Assembly (NCBI RefSeq): GCF_019649015.1
Contig: NZ_BLPI01000001.1
Span: 1,525,001 to 1,589,000 of the forward strand
Direction of reading: 5' to 3'
DNA: 64,000 bases
Origin: Agarivorans litoreus
GTDB taxonomy: Bacteria > Pseudomonadota > Gammaproteobacteria > Enterobacterales > Celerinatantimonadaceae
Part shown: in pieces, positions 46,626 to 55,344 of the stretch
Position numbering within the stretch: the stretch's first letter is position 1
Layout of the letters: the number at the start of each line of letters is the position of its first letter
Notes under the pieces: model-generated
Told to the model about the DNA's origin: nothing
Database searches by the model: none
Seen by the model: only the letters and a program-made list of their open reading frames with translations
Translations under genes and position numbers: made by a program

Positions 46626-47192
46626 TTACTTTACACGGCCTACATATTCGGCGCTGCGAGTATCAACCTTAACCACTTCACCAATCTGAATAAACAATGG
46701 CACACGCACAACCGCGCCAGTGCTTAAAGTAGCAGGTTTACCACCAGTACCGGCAGTATCGCCCTTAAGGCCTGGGTCTGTTTCTGTCACTTCTAACTCT
46801 ACAAAGTTAGGTGGCATTACAGCAATTGGATTTTCGTTCCAAGTGGTAATAACACATACGTCTTGCTCAACTAACCACTTGGCCGCATCGCCCACCGCTT
46901 TTTCGTCAGCGGCGATTTGCTCGAAAGTATCGTTGTTCATAAAATGATAAAATTCGCCATCATTGTATAAATAGGCTAATTCGTAATCCATTACGTCGGC
47001 AGCTTCTACAGATTCGCCCGACTTAAAGGTTTTTTCTAATACTTTACCGGTTAATAAACGGCGTAACTTAACGCGGTTAAATGCTTGGCCTTTGCCTGGT
47101 TTTACAAATTCGTTTTCTAGAATTGCGTATGGTTCGCCGTCGAGCATAATTTTTAGCCCGCCTTTGAATTCACTGGTACTATATGACGCCAT
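46626..47192 (-). CDS. efp: elongation factor P
   Basis: EF-P relieves ribosomes stalled at polyproline. The 188-residue protein begins [18 protein letters not shown] and carries KPGKGQAF with Lys34, the residue that EpmA/EpmB modify with beta-lysine. Three beta-barrel domains are expected; the C-terminal one has [20 protein letters not shown]. It is divergent from epmB, with 34 bp between the start codons, so the two genes share a control region. Confidence 0.97.
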   Translation of the reverse strand: MASYSTSEFKGGLKIMLDGEPYAILENEFVKPGKGQAFNRVKLRRLLTGKVLEKTFKSGESVEAADVMDYELAYLYNDGEFYHFMNNDTFEQIAADEKAVGDAAKWLVEQDVCVITTWNENPIAVMPPNFVELEVTETDPGLKGDTAGTGGKPATLSTGAVVRVPLFIQIGEVVKVDTRSAEYVGRVK

Positions 47193-47226
47193 TTGGTCCT
47201 CTACTTACAAGGTAATATCAATTTCA

Positions 47227-48249
47227 ATGTTGCGAATAATACCGCGAAACGACGCTGCTGTGCAGGGTAATTGGCAAAAAGAGCTGGCAAACGCCATCAC
47301 AGATCCCAAAGATCTGCTGCAATTTTTGCAATTAGACCCGGAAAACTTCCAATCAGACATTGCAGCCCGTAAATTATTCCCAATGCGTGTGCCTTTAAGC
47401 TTTGCCAAACGCATGCAAAAAGCCAACCCTAATGACCCACTGCTACTGCAAGTTTTGCCTCAACAGGCCGAGTTTATGGAAGTAGCAGGCTTTAACGAAG
47501 ATCCCTTAGAAGAGCACCAAGCCGCTGTACCCGGTTTACTGCATAAATATAAAAGCCGAGTATTATTTATTGTACGTGGCGGTTGTGCAGTTAACTGTAG
47601 ATATTGTTTTCGTCGCCACTTTCCTTATCAAGATAACAGCCCAAACAAACAGGGTTGGCAACAAGCGCTAGATTACATCGCACAAGATCAAGCAATTAAT
47701 GAAGTGATTTTTAGTGGTGGCGACCCTCTAATGGCTAACGACCAACAGCTTGCTTGGTTAATAGAACAACTAGAACAAATTCCTCACTTAAAGCGGCTGC
47801 GTATTCACACTCGATTACCAGTGGTTATTCCAAGCCGAGTGACTAACGAGCTGACTCAGCTACTGGCACAGACTCGCTTGCAAACCATTATGGTAAGCCA
47901 TATCAATCACCCCAACGAGATAAACCAAGAGCTAAGCAGCGCCTTTGCCAAGTTACATGAAGCAGGCATTACCTTGCTTAACCAAGGAGTGCTGTTAAAG
48001 GATATAAACGATGATGCTAGCATTCTAGCGCAACTAAGTGAGGCCTTATTCTCGGCTAATATTTTGCCTTACTACTTATTTTTGCTCGACAAAGTTGCCG
48101 GTGCAGCTCATTACGATATTGACGAGCAAAGCGCAGTAGCGATAATGCAGGACTTATATCAAAGATTACCTGGCTTCTTAGTTCCTCGTTTAGCCCGCGA
48201 GCAAGCAGGCAAACGCAGTAAAACACCCATAGATATTGGCTTGAGCTAA
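47227..48249 (+). CDS. epmB: EF-P-associated lysine 2,3-aminomutase EpmB
   Basis: EpmB is a radical-SAM, PLP-dependent enzyme that makes (R)-beta-lysine for EF-P. The 340-residue protein has the radical-SAM motif CAVNCRYCFRRHFPY, then VIFSGGDPLMANDQQ and LPYYLFLLDKVAGAAHY with the PLP-lysine region. The frame is open further upstream, but the homologous start is the ATG at 47227 (MLRIIPRNDAAVQGNWQKEL). Divergent from its target gene efp. Confidence 0.95.
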   Translation: MLRIIPRNDAAVQGNWQKELANAITDPKDLLQFLQLDPENFQSDIAARKLFPMRVPLSFAKRMQKANPNDPLLLQVLPQQAEFMEVAGFNEDPLEEHQAAVPGLLHKYKSRVLFIVRGGCAVNCRYCFRRHFPYQDNSPNKQGWQQALDYIAQDQAINEVIFSGGDPLMANDQQLAWLIEQLEQIPHLKRLRIHTRLPVVIPSRVTNELTQLLAQTRLQTIMVSHINHPNEINQELSSAFAKLHEAGITLLNQGVLLKDINDDASILAQLSEALFSANILPYYLFLLDKVAGAAHYDIDEQSAVAIMQDLYQRLPGFLVPRLAREQAGKRSKTPIDIGLS

Positions 48250-48323
48250 ACTAAAGCAACAGAACAAGGCTTAACTCCTTTTTAAGTTAAGCACGTATTC
48301 ACCCAAATACAGCGACTACATTC

Positions 48324-48638
48324 ATGGATAAAACCAAGCTCATTGAGCAAATACAAGAAAACTTAAAAGACATTTACCACAAAGCCATTGATGCCGACAC
48401 TGTGATTCAGCAGCAACAAGAGCAAGGCAAAGCCAAGTATACCGAGTTGTTTAAAGACAGTTTATTTAAAGCTAAAGACAGACAATTTTTGCCGTACGTA
48501 GAAGAACTTGCTAGTGATTTGGTGCTACTGCAAGAAAGCCAAGACGACGAGCATTTTGTCACTCAATTAAAAGTAATGGTAGCTAAACTAGAGCAGATTC
48601 ATACCCTGCTGGCCGATTTCAAACAGCTTACTCGCTAG
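48324..48638 (+). CDS. small all-helical hypothetical protein
   Basis: A 104-residue, Gln/Lys/Glu-rich protein predicted to be almost wholly alpha-helical (IEQIQENLKDIYHKAI; FLPYVEELASDLVLLQ; KLEQIHTLLADFKQLTR). I do not firmly recognise it. The ending Leu-Thr-Arg and helical pattern are faintly like PriC-type primosome proteins, but it is much shorter and this is a weak resemblance. It follows epmB by 74 bp on the same strand, and its end overlaps the stop region of the convergent GGDEF gene by 11 bp. Confidence 0.7.
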   Translation: MDKTKLIEQIQENLKDIYHKAIDADTVIQQQQEQGKAKYTELFKDSLFKAKDRQFLPYVEELASDLVLLQESQDDEHFVTQLKVMVAKLEQIHTLLADFKQLTR

Positions 48639-50535
48639 AAATATTGGCATTAGCTCTTAGGTAAGGGGAAAACTCCTCGGCTGGCGCCCACGTGGCAACA
48701 GCTGCCCCCAACACCATTACCTCTTTAGTTATTTCCTTAAGTTGCTCCAAGTGCTGTTCGCTCTCTACCCCGTCAACCATCAACTTAACACCCAAGCGAT
48801 TAGCAAACATCACCGTAGCAATTAACATTGGCTGTTTATCACTCGACTTTAGCAAGTCTAACATCAGAGATTTTGCGCCCCTTAAGTATTGCACCGGCAA
48901 ATGATTTAGTAATTCTAATGGGCACTCAGCGCTGCCAAAGTTGTCTAGTGATAAGCTCACGCCAATACGGCGCAACTCTCGAATCGCATCCACGCAATCC
49001 AACAGCATCTGTTGGTTACTATCGATAATGTTAATGATTAAGCGATGCGGCAATATTCGGCTTTCAATTAATACTTTATTCACCAGTACTAATAAATCGT
49101 TGTGTAAAGTGGATGAAGAAATCGACACTGCTAATTGCAAATGGGTATTTAAGCCATGCTGCCAACGCTTAAGTTGCTGAGTAGATGCTCGAAGTACCCA
49201 AGACTCTAACGCCACTACACAGCCACAAGCATGGGCAACATCCACCAACTCGGCCTGTTCTACCCAACCATAAACTGGATGCTCCCAGCGCACCTGCACC
49301 TCTGCACCCACCACCTTATCGTTTACTAAATCCATAATGGGTTGATAAAACAAACTCATTTGCTGGTTTTCTAAGGCATCACGAAACTGGCTAAGTAAAT
49401 GCTGCTCTCGCTCTTTGGCGAGCTGCATTTGCCCCTCAAAAAACTGCCATGAGCTGCACCGCGATTCCTGCTTGGCTTGATACATCGCCGTATCGGCTTG
49501 GCCTAATATGGTCAACCAATCATCTTGGCTATCTAAGGCAGTGCTAATACCAATGCTAGTGCCCACAAAGCATTCTCTGTCTTCCAAAGACATTGGCTTT
49601 TCTATCACGTTAATTAAGCGCTGCGCAAAGCCAGAGCAGTCTTCGCTTGAACGCACTCTTGTTTGCACAATGGCAAATTCATCCCCCCCTAAACGCACCG
49701 CATAATCACAATGGCGCATTTGACCATTTAGCCGCTGCGCCACTACGTTTAAGATGCGATCACCATATTCGTGCCCATAGCAATCGTTAATATTTTTAAA
49801 GCCATTAAGGTCTAACACCATAATCGCGTAATCACGACGATTGTTCTCTAAGCTAGCAATAAACTCTCGAAGACCAGCTCGGTTAGGTAAGCCTGTGAGT
49901 ACATCGTGATTAGCAAGATAGCGATTAATGTGATTTTCACGCACAATCATCACGATTAAAATAGATCCGCTGATTAGCAGCGCACCAATAGCGAAAGACA
50001 AAATCAGCTGCAGCTGCAATAACTTAAAGTCGGTTTTTTTATCAAACTCGCTGTTCCGCTGAAACTCTTTGTTCACTAAGGTGTTAATGGGGGAAGAATA
50101 CATATTTAGCCGCTCAATCACCTGCTCAAATTTTTCATGGCTAGGCGGCAAGGCTTGCAGCAAAGGCTCTATGCGTTGAACCTCTTGAAACAGCTCACGA
50201 ACCAACTGCCTGGCAGACTTTATATTGTGAAAACCAGCATTTTCTTGGCCCTCCAGTAACACAGGGAAACGGCTCCACAAAATGTCATAACGCAGCATCA
50301 AGTCGGCATGCTTAACGCCGCCAAGCCGATACAGCTGTAGCGAATTAATGAAACGACGGTGCTCCATTTGCAGCTGAACCACCGACCAAGACGTAGACGA
50401 CTTAGGCGATTCAAGTAGCTGAATAATTTGCCTTAATTGGTAAATACTAATAATCGCACTAACAATAAAAAGCGATACAACTAAGGAGATTAAGAACTTC
50501 TTATATTTTTGCGGGAGCTGAATAAGCCAATTCAT
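48628..50535 (-). CDS. membrane GGDEF protein with degenerate EAL domain
   Basis: A 635-residue inner-membrane signalling protein. Two helices (about residues 14-35 and 172-198) flank a periplasmic helical sensor region. The GGDEF domain is intact (VRLGGDEFAIV) and has the RxxD inhibitory site (RHCD) five residues upstream, so it can probably make c-di-GMP. The EAL domain looks inactive: EAL is EVQ, the usual Asn of the SVNLS strand is Ser (AVSISSS), the ELTES Glu is Asp (IIDSN), and DDFGTG is DNFGSA. I use ATG at 50535; a TTG one codon earlier is possible. The molybdopterin-fold gene just upstream is probably its partner. Confidence 0.88.
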   Translation of the reverse strand: MNWLIQLPQKYKKFLISLVVSLFIVSAIISIYQLRQIIQLLESPKSSTSWSVVQLQMEHRRFINSLQLYRLGGVKHADLMLRYDILWSRFPVLLEGQENAGFHNIKSARQLVRELFQEVQRIEPLLQALPPSHEKFEQVIERLNMYSSPINTLVNKEFQRNSEFDKKTDFKLLQLQLILSFAIGALLISGSILIVMIVRENHINRYLANHDVLTGLPNRAGLREFIASLENNRRDYAIMVLDLNGFKNINDCYGHEYGDRILNVVAQRLNGQMRHCDYAVRLGGDEFAIVQTRVRSSEDCSGFAQRLINVIEKPMSLEDRECFVGTSIGISTALDSQDDWLTILGQADTAMYQAKQESRCSSWQFFEGQMQLAKEREQHLLSQFRDALENQQMSLFYQPIMDLVNDKVVGAEVQVRWEHPVYGWVEQAELVDVAHACGCVVALESWVLRASTQQLKRWQHGLNTHLQLAVSISSSTLHNDLLVLVNKVLIESRILPHRLIINIIDSNQQMLLDCVDAIRELRRIGVSLSLDNFGSAECPLELLNHLPVQYLRGAKSLMLDLLKSSDKQPMLIATVMFANRLGVKLMVDGVESEQHLEQLKEITKEVMVLGAAVATWAPAEEFSPYLRANANISSE

Positions 50536-50547
50536 CAATAGCTAGAC

Positions 50548-51039
50548 TCACTTAACAATAATGCTGCGTAACTGCCAAATCATAAAATCGTTGTAGGGCA
50601 TTTGCAGTAATTCGGGGTGGTCGTCTATCGGCAGCATTAACCACAACGGGCCTTTATCACGCACCCGCATTGGGCGATCGTTATCAGACCAAGCTAAAAT
50701 CGGTTCAAACTCCTCGATATCAGAAAAATCGATTTCAACTTCATAATTATTTAGCGCTACTAAAGTAAGCTTGCTTGATTGCGCACCAGCTAGTGCTAGC
50801 ACTTCCGCTACTCTTGGGCCTTTATAATGATGCCGCGTTTCAACCCAGGGGTGACGCGTAACAATGGTGTGCTGCGGCAAGGCCTGTAACATCTTTAGAT
50901 CAAAGTCTGCTGCACCTTGATTATTTCCATGCAGAATAAGCCCTGCAATAGTTAATATAGGTTCGTCTTGTGGGCTTGGTAATTCAGCTAAGCTGAAAGA
51001 GGAGCATACCAATAAACTTAATGCTAACAAAAATCGCAT
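50548..51039 (-). CDS. periplasmic molybdopterin-binding-fold (sulfite-oxidase-like) protein
   Basis: The 163-residue protein has a signal peptide (MRFLLALSLLVCSSFSLA). The rest resembles the oxidoreductase molybdopterin-binding fold: ILTIAGLI, DFDLKMLQALPQHTIVTR, the KGPRVAEVLALAG stretch where the cofactor Cys would normally stand nearby, and GPLWLMLPIDDHPEL. No Cys is present in the mature protein, so molybdenum binding as in YedY is unlikely. It precedes the GGDEF gene by 12 bp in one operon, and I infer a ligand-sensing role feeding the GGDEF protein's periplasmic domain. Confidence 0.75.
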   Translation of the reverse strand: MRFLLALSLLVCSSFSLAELPSPQDEPILTIAGLILHGNNQGAADFDLKMLQALPQHTIVTRHPWVETRHHYKGPRVAEVLALAGAQSSKLTLVALNNYEVEIDFSDIEEFEPILAWSDNDRPMRVRDKGPLWLMLPIDDHPELLQMPYNDFMIWQLRSIIVK

Positions 51040-51147
51040 AACTCGTTCTCCTTAACGTTGTTAGCTGCGCTATATCTAGTTACTTCATCATAAACCATAG
51101 CGCATTTGCTGCAGTTGTCTGCTGAGTATGCGGGAGTTTTGGCCAAT

Positions 51148-51181
51148 AAAAAAGGGCAAGCTATAAAGCTTACCCTTTTTT
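51148..51181 (-). terminator. intrinsic terminator, probably the original groL terminator
   Basis: Stem GGGCAAGCT/AGCTTACCC with one mismatch, six A on the left and six T on the right. It lies 20 bp beyond the groL-like stub and now ends the leftward defence transcript as well. Confidence 0.8.
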
Positions 51182-51199
51182 CGAGCTTGAGAAGCCGGC

Positions 51200-51217
51200 T
51201 TACATCATGCCGCCCAT
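51200..51217 (-). pseudogene. groL: 3'-terminal stub resembling groL (last codons)
   Basis: On the minus strand ATGGGCGGCATGATGTAA encodes Met-Gly-Gly-Met-Met-stop, the typical end of the GroEL GGM tail. An in-frame TAG lies two codons upstream, so the match is confined to about 18 bp plus the following terminator. In E. coli groL sits beyond epmB and converges on it, exactly the position and orientation here. I infer a scar or attachment-site copy of the groL end. Confidence 0.6.
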
Positions 51218-51451
51218 TAGCTAATAAGCATTTGATACAGTTATAAATTTACCAACCCATCATCTTTAGTACCCCAACTTATACCCCACCATATTTCAAA
51301 GCACCAGGTAAGCCCCTATCTCAAGTTACAAGTATCAAAGCTAAAAACAGCTGAAATTTATGTCGATATAATCGAGCAAAAACGCATGAATGCCATGCTA
51401 AGTTTCCCAGATATAAAAATAATCTAGAAAATTCACTAACAGATCTACAAA
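51218..51451. other. AT-rich island boundary region
   Basis: No gene, RNA or repeat is recognisable in these 234 bp between the groL-like stub and the first island gene. If the island was inserted at groL, the left junction lies near 51217. Confidence 0.4.
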
Positions 51452-51664
51452 TCAGTCACTTACAACGGTCACCGCAGCTACCCCTATCTCCTTATTTCCT
51501 AAGTAAACCTCTGAATCATAATGTGCAGCCTCAACGAGAATGGTTAAATGTGTACCAGCAGGCTCACAATCGGCAGCCACTTGCTCTTCAGTCAATGTAG
51601 ATACTGATTGTAAGTACTTTTCGGTAGTCGATTCATCCAATGTAATAACCAACTTTCTGCCCAT
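51452..51664 (-). CDS. small hypothetical protein of the defence island
   Basis: A 70-residue protein (MGRKLVITLDESTTEKYLQS...) that I do not recognise. It has the look of a compact alpha/beta fold, with two Val-rich strands (HLTILVEAAHY and GVAAVTVVSD). GGGGAG lies eight bases before the ATG, supporting translation. It follows the metallophosphoesterase gene by 18 bp in the same orientation, so it is probably the last gene of that operon. Confidence 0.65.
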   Translation of the reverse strand: MGRKLVITLDESTTEKYLQSVSTLTEEQVAADCEPAGTHLTILVEAAHYDSEVYLGNKEIGVAAVTVVSD

Positions 51665-51682
51665 AGCGAATGCTCCCCTAAG

Positions 51683-53530
51683 TTAAAAAAAATCATCCTG
51701 TACTTGCCTAGATAAATAGCTTTGCCAACTATCCACTAAATAGTGGGCTATTTTTGCACACTCTCGCTCAGCACCTTCTCGCTCAATGCCAATAACATGT
51801 CGTTCAACCAAGAATAGGTATGCTGCAAGTTTATTAAGGTCTTTTGATTGTGCTAATTGATTAACCGCAGCCTCATACGCACCGTACTCATCAGCCAGTT
51901 CTTGGTCATCATCATCGGGATCGTAAATTCCAATTGGATCCCAACGAATCAACAAAGCTTCCGCCACTTCTTGCTCAAACTGTTTAGACTTAACTAAATG
52001 GCCACTTGGAGTTAAACAAGCAGACAACATGCAACCTACTCCCTCATTAACAAGAGTTGCAGCATGTATTTCATTTACACAGACAAATCCGCCACATTCG
52101 GTTAGCTCACTTGGGCTATCCCACCAACTGTCGCAATTTACAAAGAAGCCCACTAAGGGATGTGCTTGCTTGGCGGCATTAAAATCAACACAAACAACCT
52201 GCTCACTTAAGGCCTCGGGAAATGGAGAAGGGTCGAGGGTGTAATGGCCAATAACCACAGGGAAAATAGGCGCAATATTGTACTTTCTACTTCCCCTCGC
52301 TAAAGGTACATTGGGAATAAGGTGACGCTGAGAGCTTGGCACTACCGCGAGTTCTTGATAGCTACCAACAGAATATTCATGCTTCCACCACGCCACTCGA
52401 ATATCGAAACGCTCAATAGCATTTTTATCTAAAAAGAATTGGCCTTCTGGTAATTGAATTTCTGGGCCCTTTAAGAGAATTTCAATCAGCTGGTAAAGCT
52501 CGTGGTCTTTGTCAAAAGCCTCGACCCAGTGTTCACTTTTTAAAGAATTATCTTCATTTAGATAAGGTCGGAGCTTGGCCAAACTTGGTAAATGCCAACA
52601 CGCATGTATCGCTGTAATATCACCAAAGTTTAAAAATAGGGGGAGCGACTTAAACCATTCAATCCATTTGTAATGCTCAGCACTGCCTTCGCCAATTTGC
52701 TCAAGAAACAACTGGTGTTGCTTAATATTTCCTGGGTTGGAACGATCACGGCAATAGCTACCATCGTCATTTTGTAACAGCCAACCAATAGCATTAAATT
52801 CGTGATTACCTAACAAGCAATACGCTTGATTGTTATCAACATATGATTTTACTTGGTTCAGCAAAGCTAGGTGGTCAACTCCACTCTCTGGAGCATTATC
52901 GATGAGGTCTCCAACAAACACTAACTTGGTGTCGTCTTTATCCCAAGATGAGTGAGTTAACAGTGCATCTAGTTTTTCAGGCTGCCCGTGAACATCGCCA
53001 ATAAATAACAGATTTTCTATCGCATTTTTTTCTCGAAACTGAAGTCCGGCCTCTAACTGATAACAACGCAACTTTAGCTCAGGCAACATATCTTGCTTCC
53101 AGCAAGACAAGCTAAAGCCACCACCTGACATGCCGCCTTGGTTAAACGCTTCTACATAAATGTCATTTTCAGTGTCATGATTAGTTAGTAAGGTTTCTAC
53201 AAAATCACTAAGCCAATCGGTCGCACCGTTCTGCTTAATATCTTGTTGCTTATCTTTGGGCTCAATGCGTGCGTGGTAACCATATTCAGATAAAACACGC
53301 TGATTCATACTATTAACTTGTCCAGCGCTTAGCTCTGCAATAATGGCTTGGCTAATGGCATGATGCGCATAGCTATGTACCCACTCAATCAAACCTTGAG
53401 CGGTGAATGCTTGTTCAGATTCTTTTAGTGCTACCTTTAGTTGTTCCCATAATGCTGAATTGCCTCGCAAACCGTACTGCTTTAAATCGGCAAATAAGGT
53501 ATCAATGTATTTTGGTAAAATTAATGCCAT
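51683..53530 (-). CDS. three-part metallophosphoesterase (PPP/ApaH-like core with DPIG-type C-terminal domain)
   Basis: The core of this 615-residue protein is a calcineurin-like phosphoesterase: GDVHG (about 178-182), GDLIDNAP (207-214), LGNHEFN (240-246), then His residues in AIHACWH and VVIGHYT. It resembles ApaH and protein phosphatases. About 170 N-terminal residues are unassigned. The last 85 or so (RWDPIGIYDPDDDDQELADE...YGAYEAAVNQL...AAYLFLVERHVIGI) resemble a small stand-alone family with the pattern DPIG-x-DEYD-Y-IA-YL-IE-MGL (DUF1871-like). I prefer the ATG at 53530 over a TTG at 53557 that lacks a ribosome binding site. Within a defence cluster, an anti-phage role such as nucleotide or RNA-end hydrolysis is speculative. 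Confidence 0.75.
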   Translation of the reverse strand: MALILPKYIDTLFADLKQYGLRGNSALWEQLKVALKESEQAFTAQGLIEWVHSYAHHAISQAIIAELSAGQVNSMNQRVLSEYGYHARIEPKDKQQDIKQNGATDWLSDFVETLLTNHDTENDIYVEAFNQGGMSGGGFSLSCWKQDMLPELKLRCYQLEAGLQFREKNAIENLLFIGDVHGQPEKLDALLTHSSWDKDDTKLVFVGDLIDNAPESGVDHLALLNQVKSYVDNNQAYCLLGNHEFNAIGWLLQNDDGSYCRDRSNPGNIKQHQLFLEQIGEGSAEHYKWIEWFKSLPLFLNFGDITAIHACWHLPSLAKLRPYLNEDNSLKSEHWVEAFDKDHELYQLIEILLKGPEIQLPEGQFFLDKNAIERFDIRVAWWKHEYSVGSYQELAVVPSSQRHLIPNVPLARGSRKYNIAPIFPVVIGHYTLDPSPFPEALSEQVVCVDFNAAKQAHPLVGFFVNCDSWWDSPSELTECGGFVCVNEIHAATLVNEGVGCMLSACLTPSGHLVKSKQFEQEVAEALLIRWDPIGIYDPDDDDQELADEYGAYEAAVNQLAQSKDLNKLAAYLFLVERHVIGIEREGAERECAKIAHYLVDSWQSYLSRQVQDDFF

Positions 53531-53583
53531 ATAAGGGTCATTCTCCAAGATGGTCAACTAAATTGAAAACATAAGGTTTAACG

Positions 53584-53895
53584 CTAAACATGCTTATTTT
53601 GTGATAAATAAAGGCGACAATACTCCCAACTATTCATTAAGCCTTTGCTGCTCTCATCCCTCACGCCGCCCATATAGGGCTCAACACCAAGAGCTAAACG
53701 GCGCACATTGGTTTTGTGTTGATACTCTTCACTCATCGGGTTTACCCCTCGGCTTCGCTTCTTAGCATCAACAAAGTCGTCATAATAAAAATCATACTCT
53801 TCAGGAAACAGCTCACTATGTAATGTGCGTAAAGGCTGTTCTTTTTGAGAAAGCTTTTTCAACAATGCTTTCTGTGCGTCTTTTCTTTTACCCAT
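53584..53895 (-). CDS. small basic hypothetical protein of the defence island
   Basis: A 103-residue protein I do not recognise. The Lys-rich start (GKRKDAQKALLKKLSQKEQP) is followed by an aromatic, acidic stretch (EEYDFYYDDFVDAKKR) and a C-terminal helix. The start at 53895 is decided by GGGAGG five bases upstream; a TTG at 53907 overlaps that site. It lies between mcrC (70 bp) and the metallophosphoesterase gene, all leftward. Confidence 0.6.
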   Translation of the reverse strand: MGKRKDAQKALLKKLSQKEQPLRTLHSELFPEEYDFYYDDFVDAKKRSRGVNPMSEEYQHKTNVRRLALGVEPYMGGVRDESSKGLMNSWEYCRLYLSQNKHV

Positions 53896-53965
53896 AGTGC
53901 CTCCCAAATTTCTAACATGACATTGCTAGTGAGATTTTGCTTTGCTCCCACCTAACAGCTACACA

Positions 53966-55339
53966 TTATCTTACTAATTGCTGCTCACGTGCTGGGGTTA
54001 ATAAGCTTATTAACTTTTGCATTTCTGGGTCTAAGCTATTGGGTAGTTGCAAAACACTGTTACCCTCTAAATCCAAGTAAAAGGGAACAACCCATAGGGT
54101 TAACTGCGCACTAAACTTAAAGCTCTGTTCTATCGGGGTTTGAAACTTGTCGTTAGCGGGATAAATCAAAAACATATTACCTTGGCCATTAAGGTATTTT
54201 TGGCCATAGGCAAACATTTGATAAAAATCAGCCTGCGACAGGCCATATTTGTCGCTACCGTTATCTTTACTCTGGTCAAGCACTTTCCACTTAGTATCAA
54301 GCACACACACATTCTTCTCACCCTGCTTAATGAGCAGATCAGGTTTAAGCTGAAACCATTGTTGCTCATGGTGCTCCACTAAGTGGCAAGAGCGCGCTTG
54401 AGTTAATAGCTCAAATTCATCAGAGAGTGGATGATTACTTATATGTTGTCCAAGTACAGAAGCCACATAACTTTCAAAAACCGCCTCCATAGGGAATAGC
54501 AGCGACAAAGCACTATCTTGCCCTTTCATGCTTAGTGGTGAAAAGCCTTCAAGAATTAGCTTTGCCCAAGCAATAGGGCTGTAGTAATCCACCATAGTTC
54601 TATCAAGCTTAAGCGCGCTAATATCTTGTTTAATTGACGTACTGCTAGGCACATCCATAAAAGCAAACTGTAATTCTCTCAGTAACTTTTGATGGCTAGC
54701 GAGCCGGGTGTAACTAGCTAGCTTAATGAGCGCTGTTTTTATTAAACGGTTTGCGGGACGGTTAAGTAAATACTCATCGTATTCAACGTAAAACTTGTGC
54801 TGGCTAACCAGGTTATGCCTAAGTTGCTTTGATACATTCAACTTACCCTTTTGGAAATGCAGGTTAGCTTGTTGCCTAAGGTAATCGCTTTTAAGCCCCC
54901 TTTTTACTAAGCGATTCACAGCCTGTAAAAACTGACTAATAAACACTTCTAGCAAGGGCATTTGTTTACTTACAACATTGGCCTGATTTGTCGCCACATA
55001 ACGAAATACCCCCAAATGTTGCAACATCATCAGCAATATTTGTCGAGATTCCGCTACCGCCTGCTTGTTAGTCGCCGCTGTACGACCGGTTTTAGGCAGC
55101 ACTTCAATATGCTCACCAGTGGGCGTAAATAAAACACCCACATAATTTTTAACCTGAATAAGCTCATAGCCATAGCGCTTGGTTAAACCTAAGCATTTTG
55201 CTGTGTTAGATTCACTGGCACTTAAACAAACGTCTTTTAAATAGTTATAAGCTCGGCTAGAAATAAGCTCCGCGCCTAGCTCATCACACGCCGATTTATC
55301 GCAGCTTAAATAACCGTATTCAAATACAGTAATATGCAT
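53966..55339 (-). CDS. mcrC: McrC-like nuclease subunit of a McrBC system
   Basis: McrC supplies the nuclease of modification-dependent McrBC restriction. The 457-residue protein has the N-terminal McrC domain that touches the McrB ring (GVLFTPTGEHIEVLPKTG, about residues 68-85) and a C-terminal PD-(D/E)xK core: Glu near 289 in FESYV, PDLLI at 333-337, LDTKWK at 347-352. FYQMFAYGQKYL follows, typical of the family. It starts five bases after mcrB stops, so the two form one operon. Confidence 0.9.
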   Translation of the reverse strand: MHITVFEYGYLSCDKSACDELGAELISSRAYNYLKDVCLSASESNTAKCLGLTKRYGYELIQVKNYVGVLFTPTGEHIEVLPKTGRTAATNKQAVAESRQILLMMLQHLGVFRYVATNQANVVSKQMPLLEVFISQFLQAVNRLVKRGLKSDYLRQQANLHFQKGKLNVSKQLRHNLVSQHKFYVEYDEYLLNRPANRLIKTALIKLASYTRLASHQKLLRELQFAFMDVPSSTSIKQDISALKLDRTMVDYYSPIAWAKLILEGFSPLSMKGQDSALSLLFPMEAVFESYVASVLGQHISNHPLSDEFELLTQARSCHLVEHHEQQWFQLKPDLLIKQGEKNVCVLDTKWKVLDQSKDNGSDKYGLSQADFYQMFAYGQKYLNGQGNMFLIYPANDKFQTPIEQSFKFSAQLTLWVVPFYLDLEGNSVLQLPNSLDPEMQKLISLLTPAREQQLVR

Positions 55340-55344
55340 ATTAA

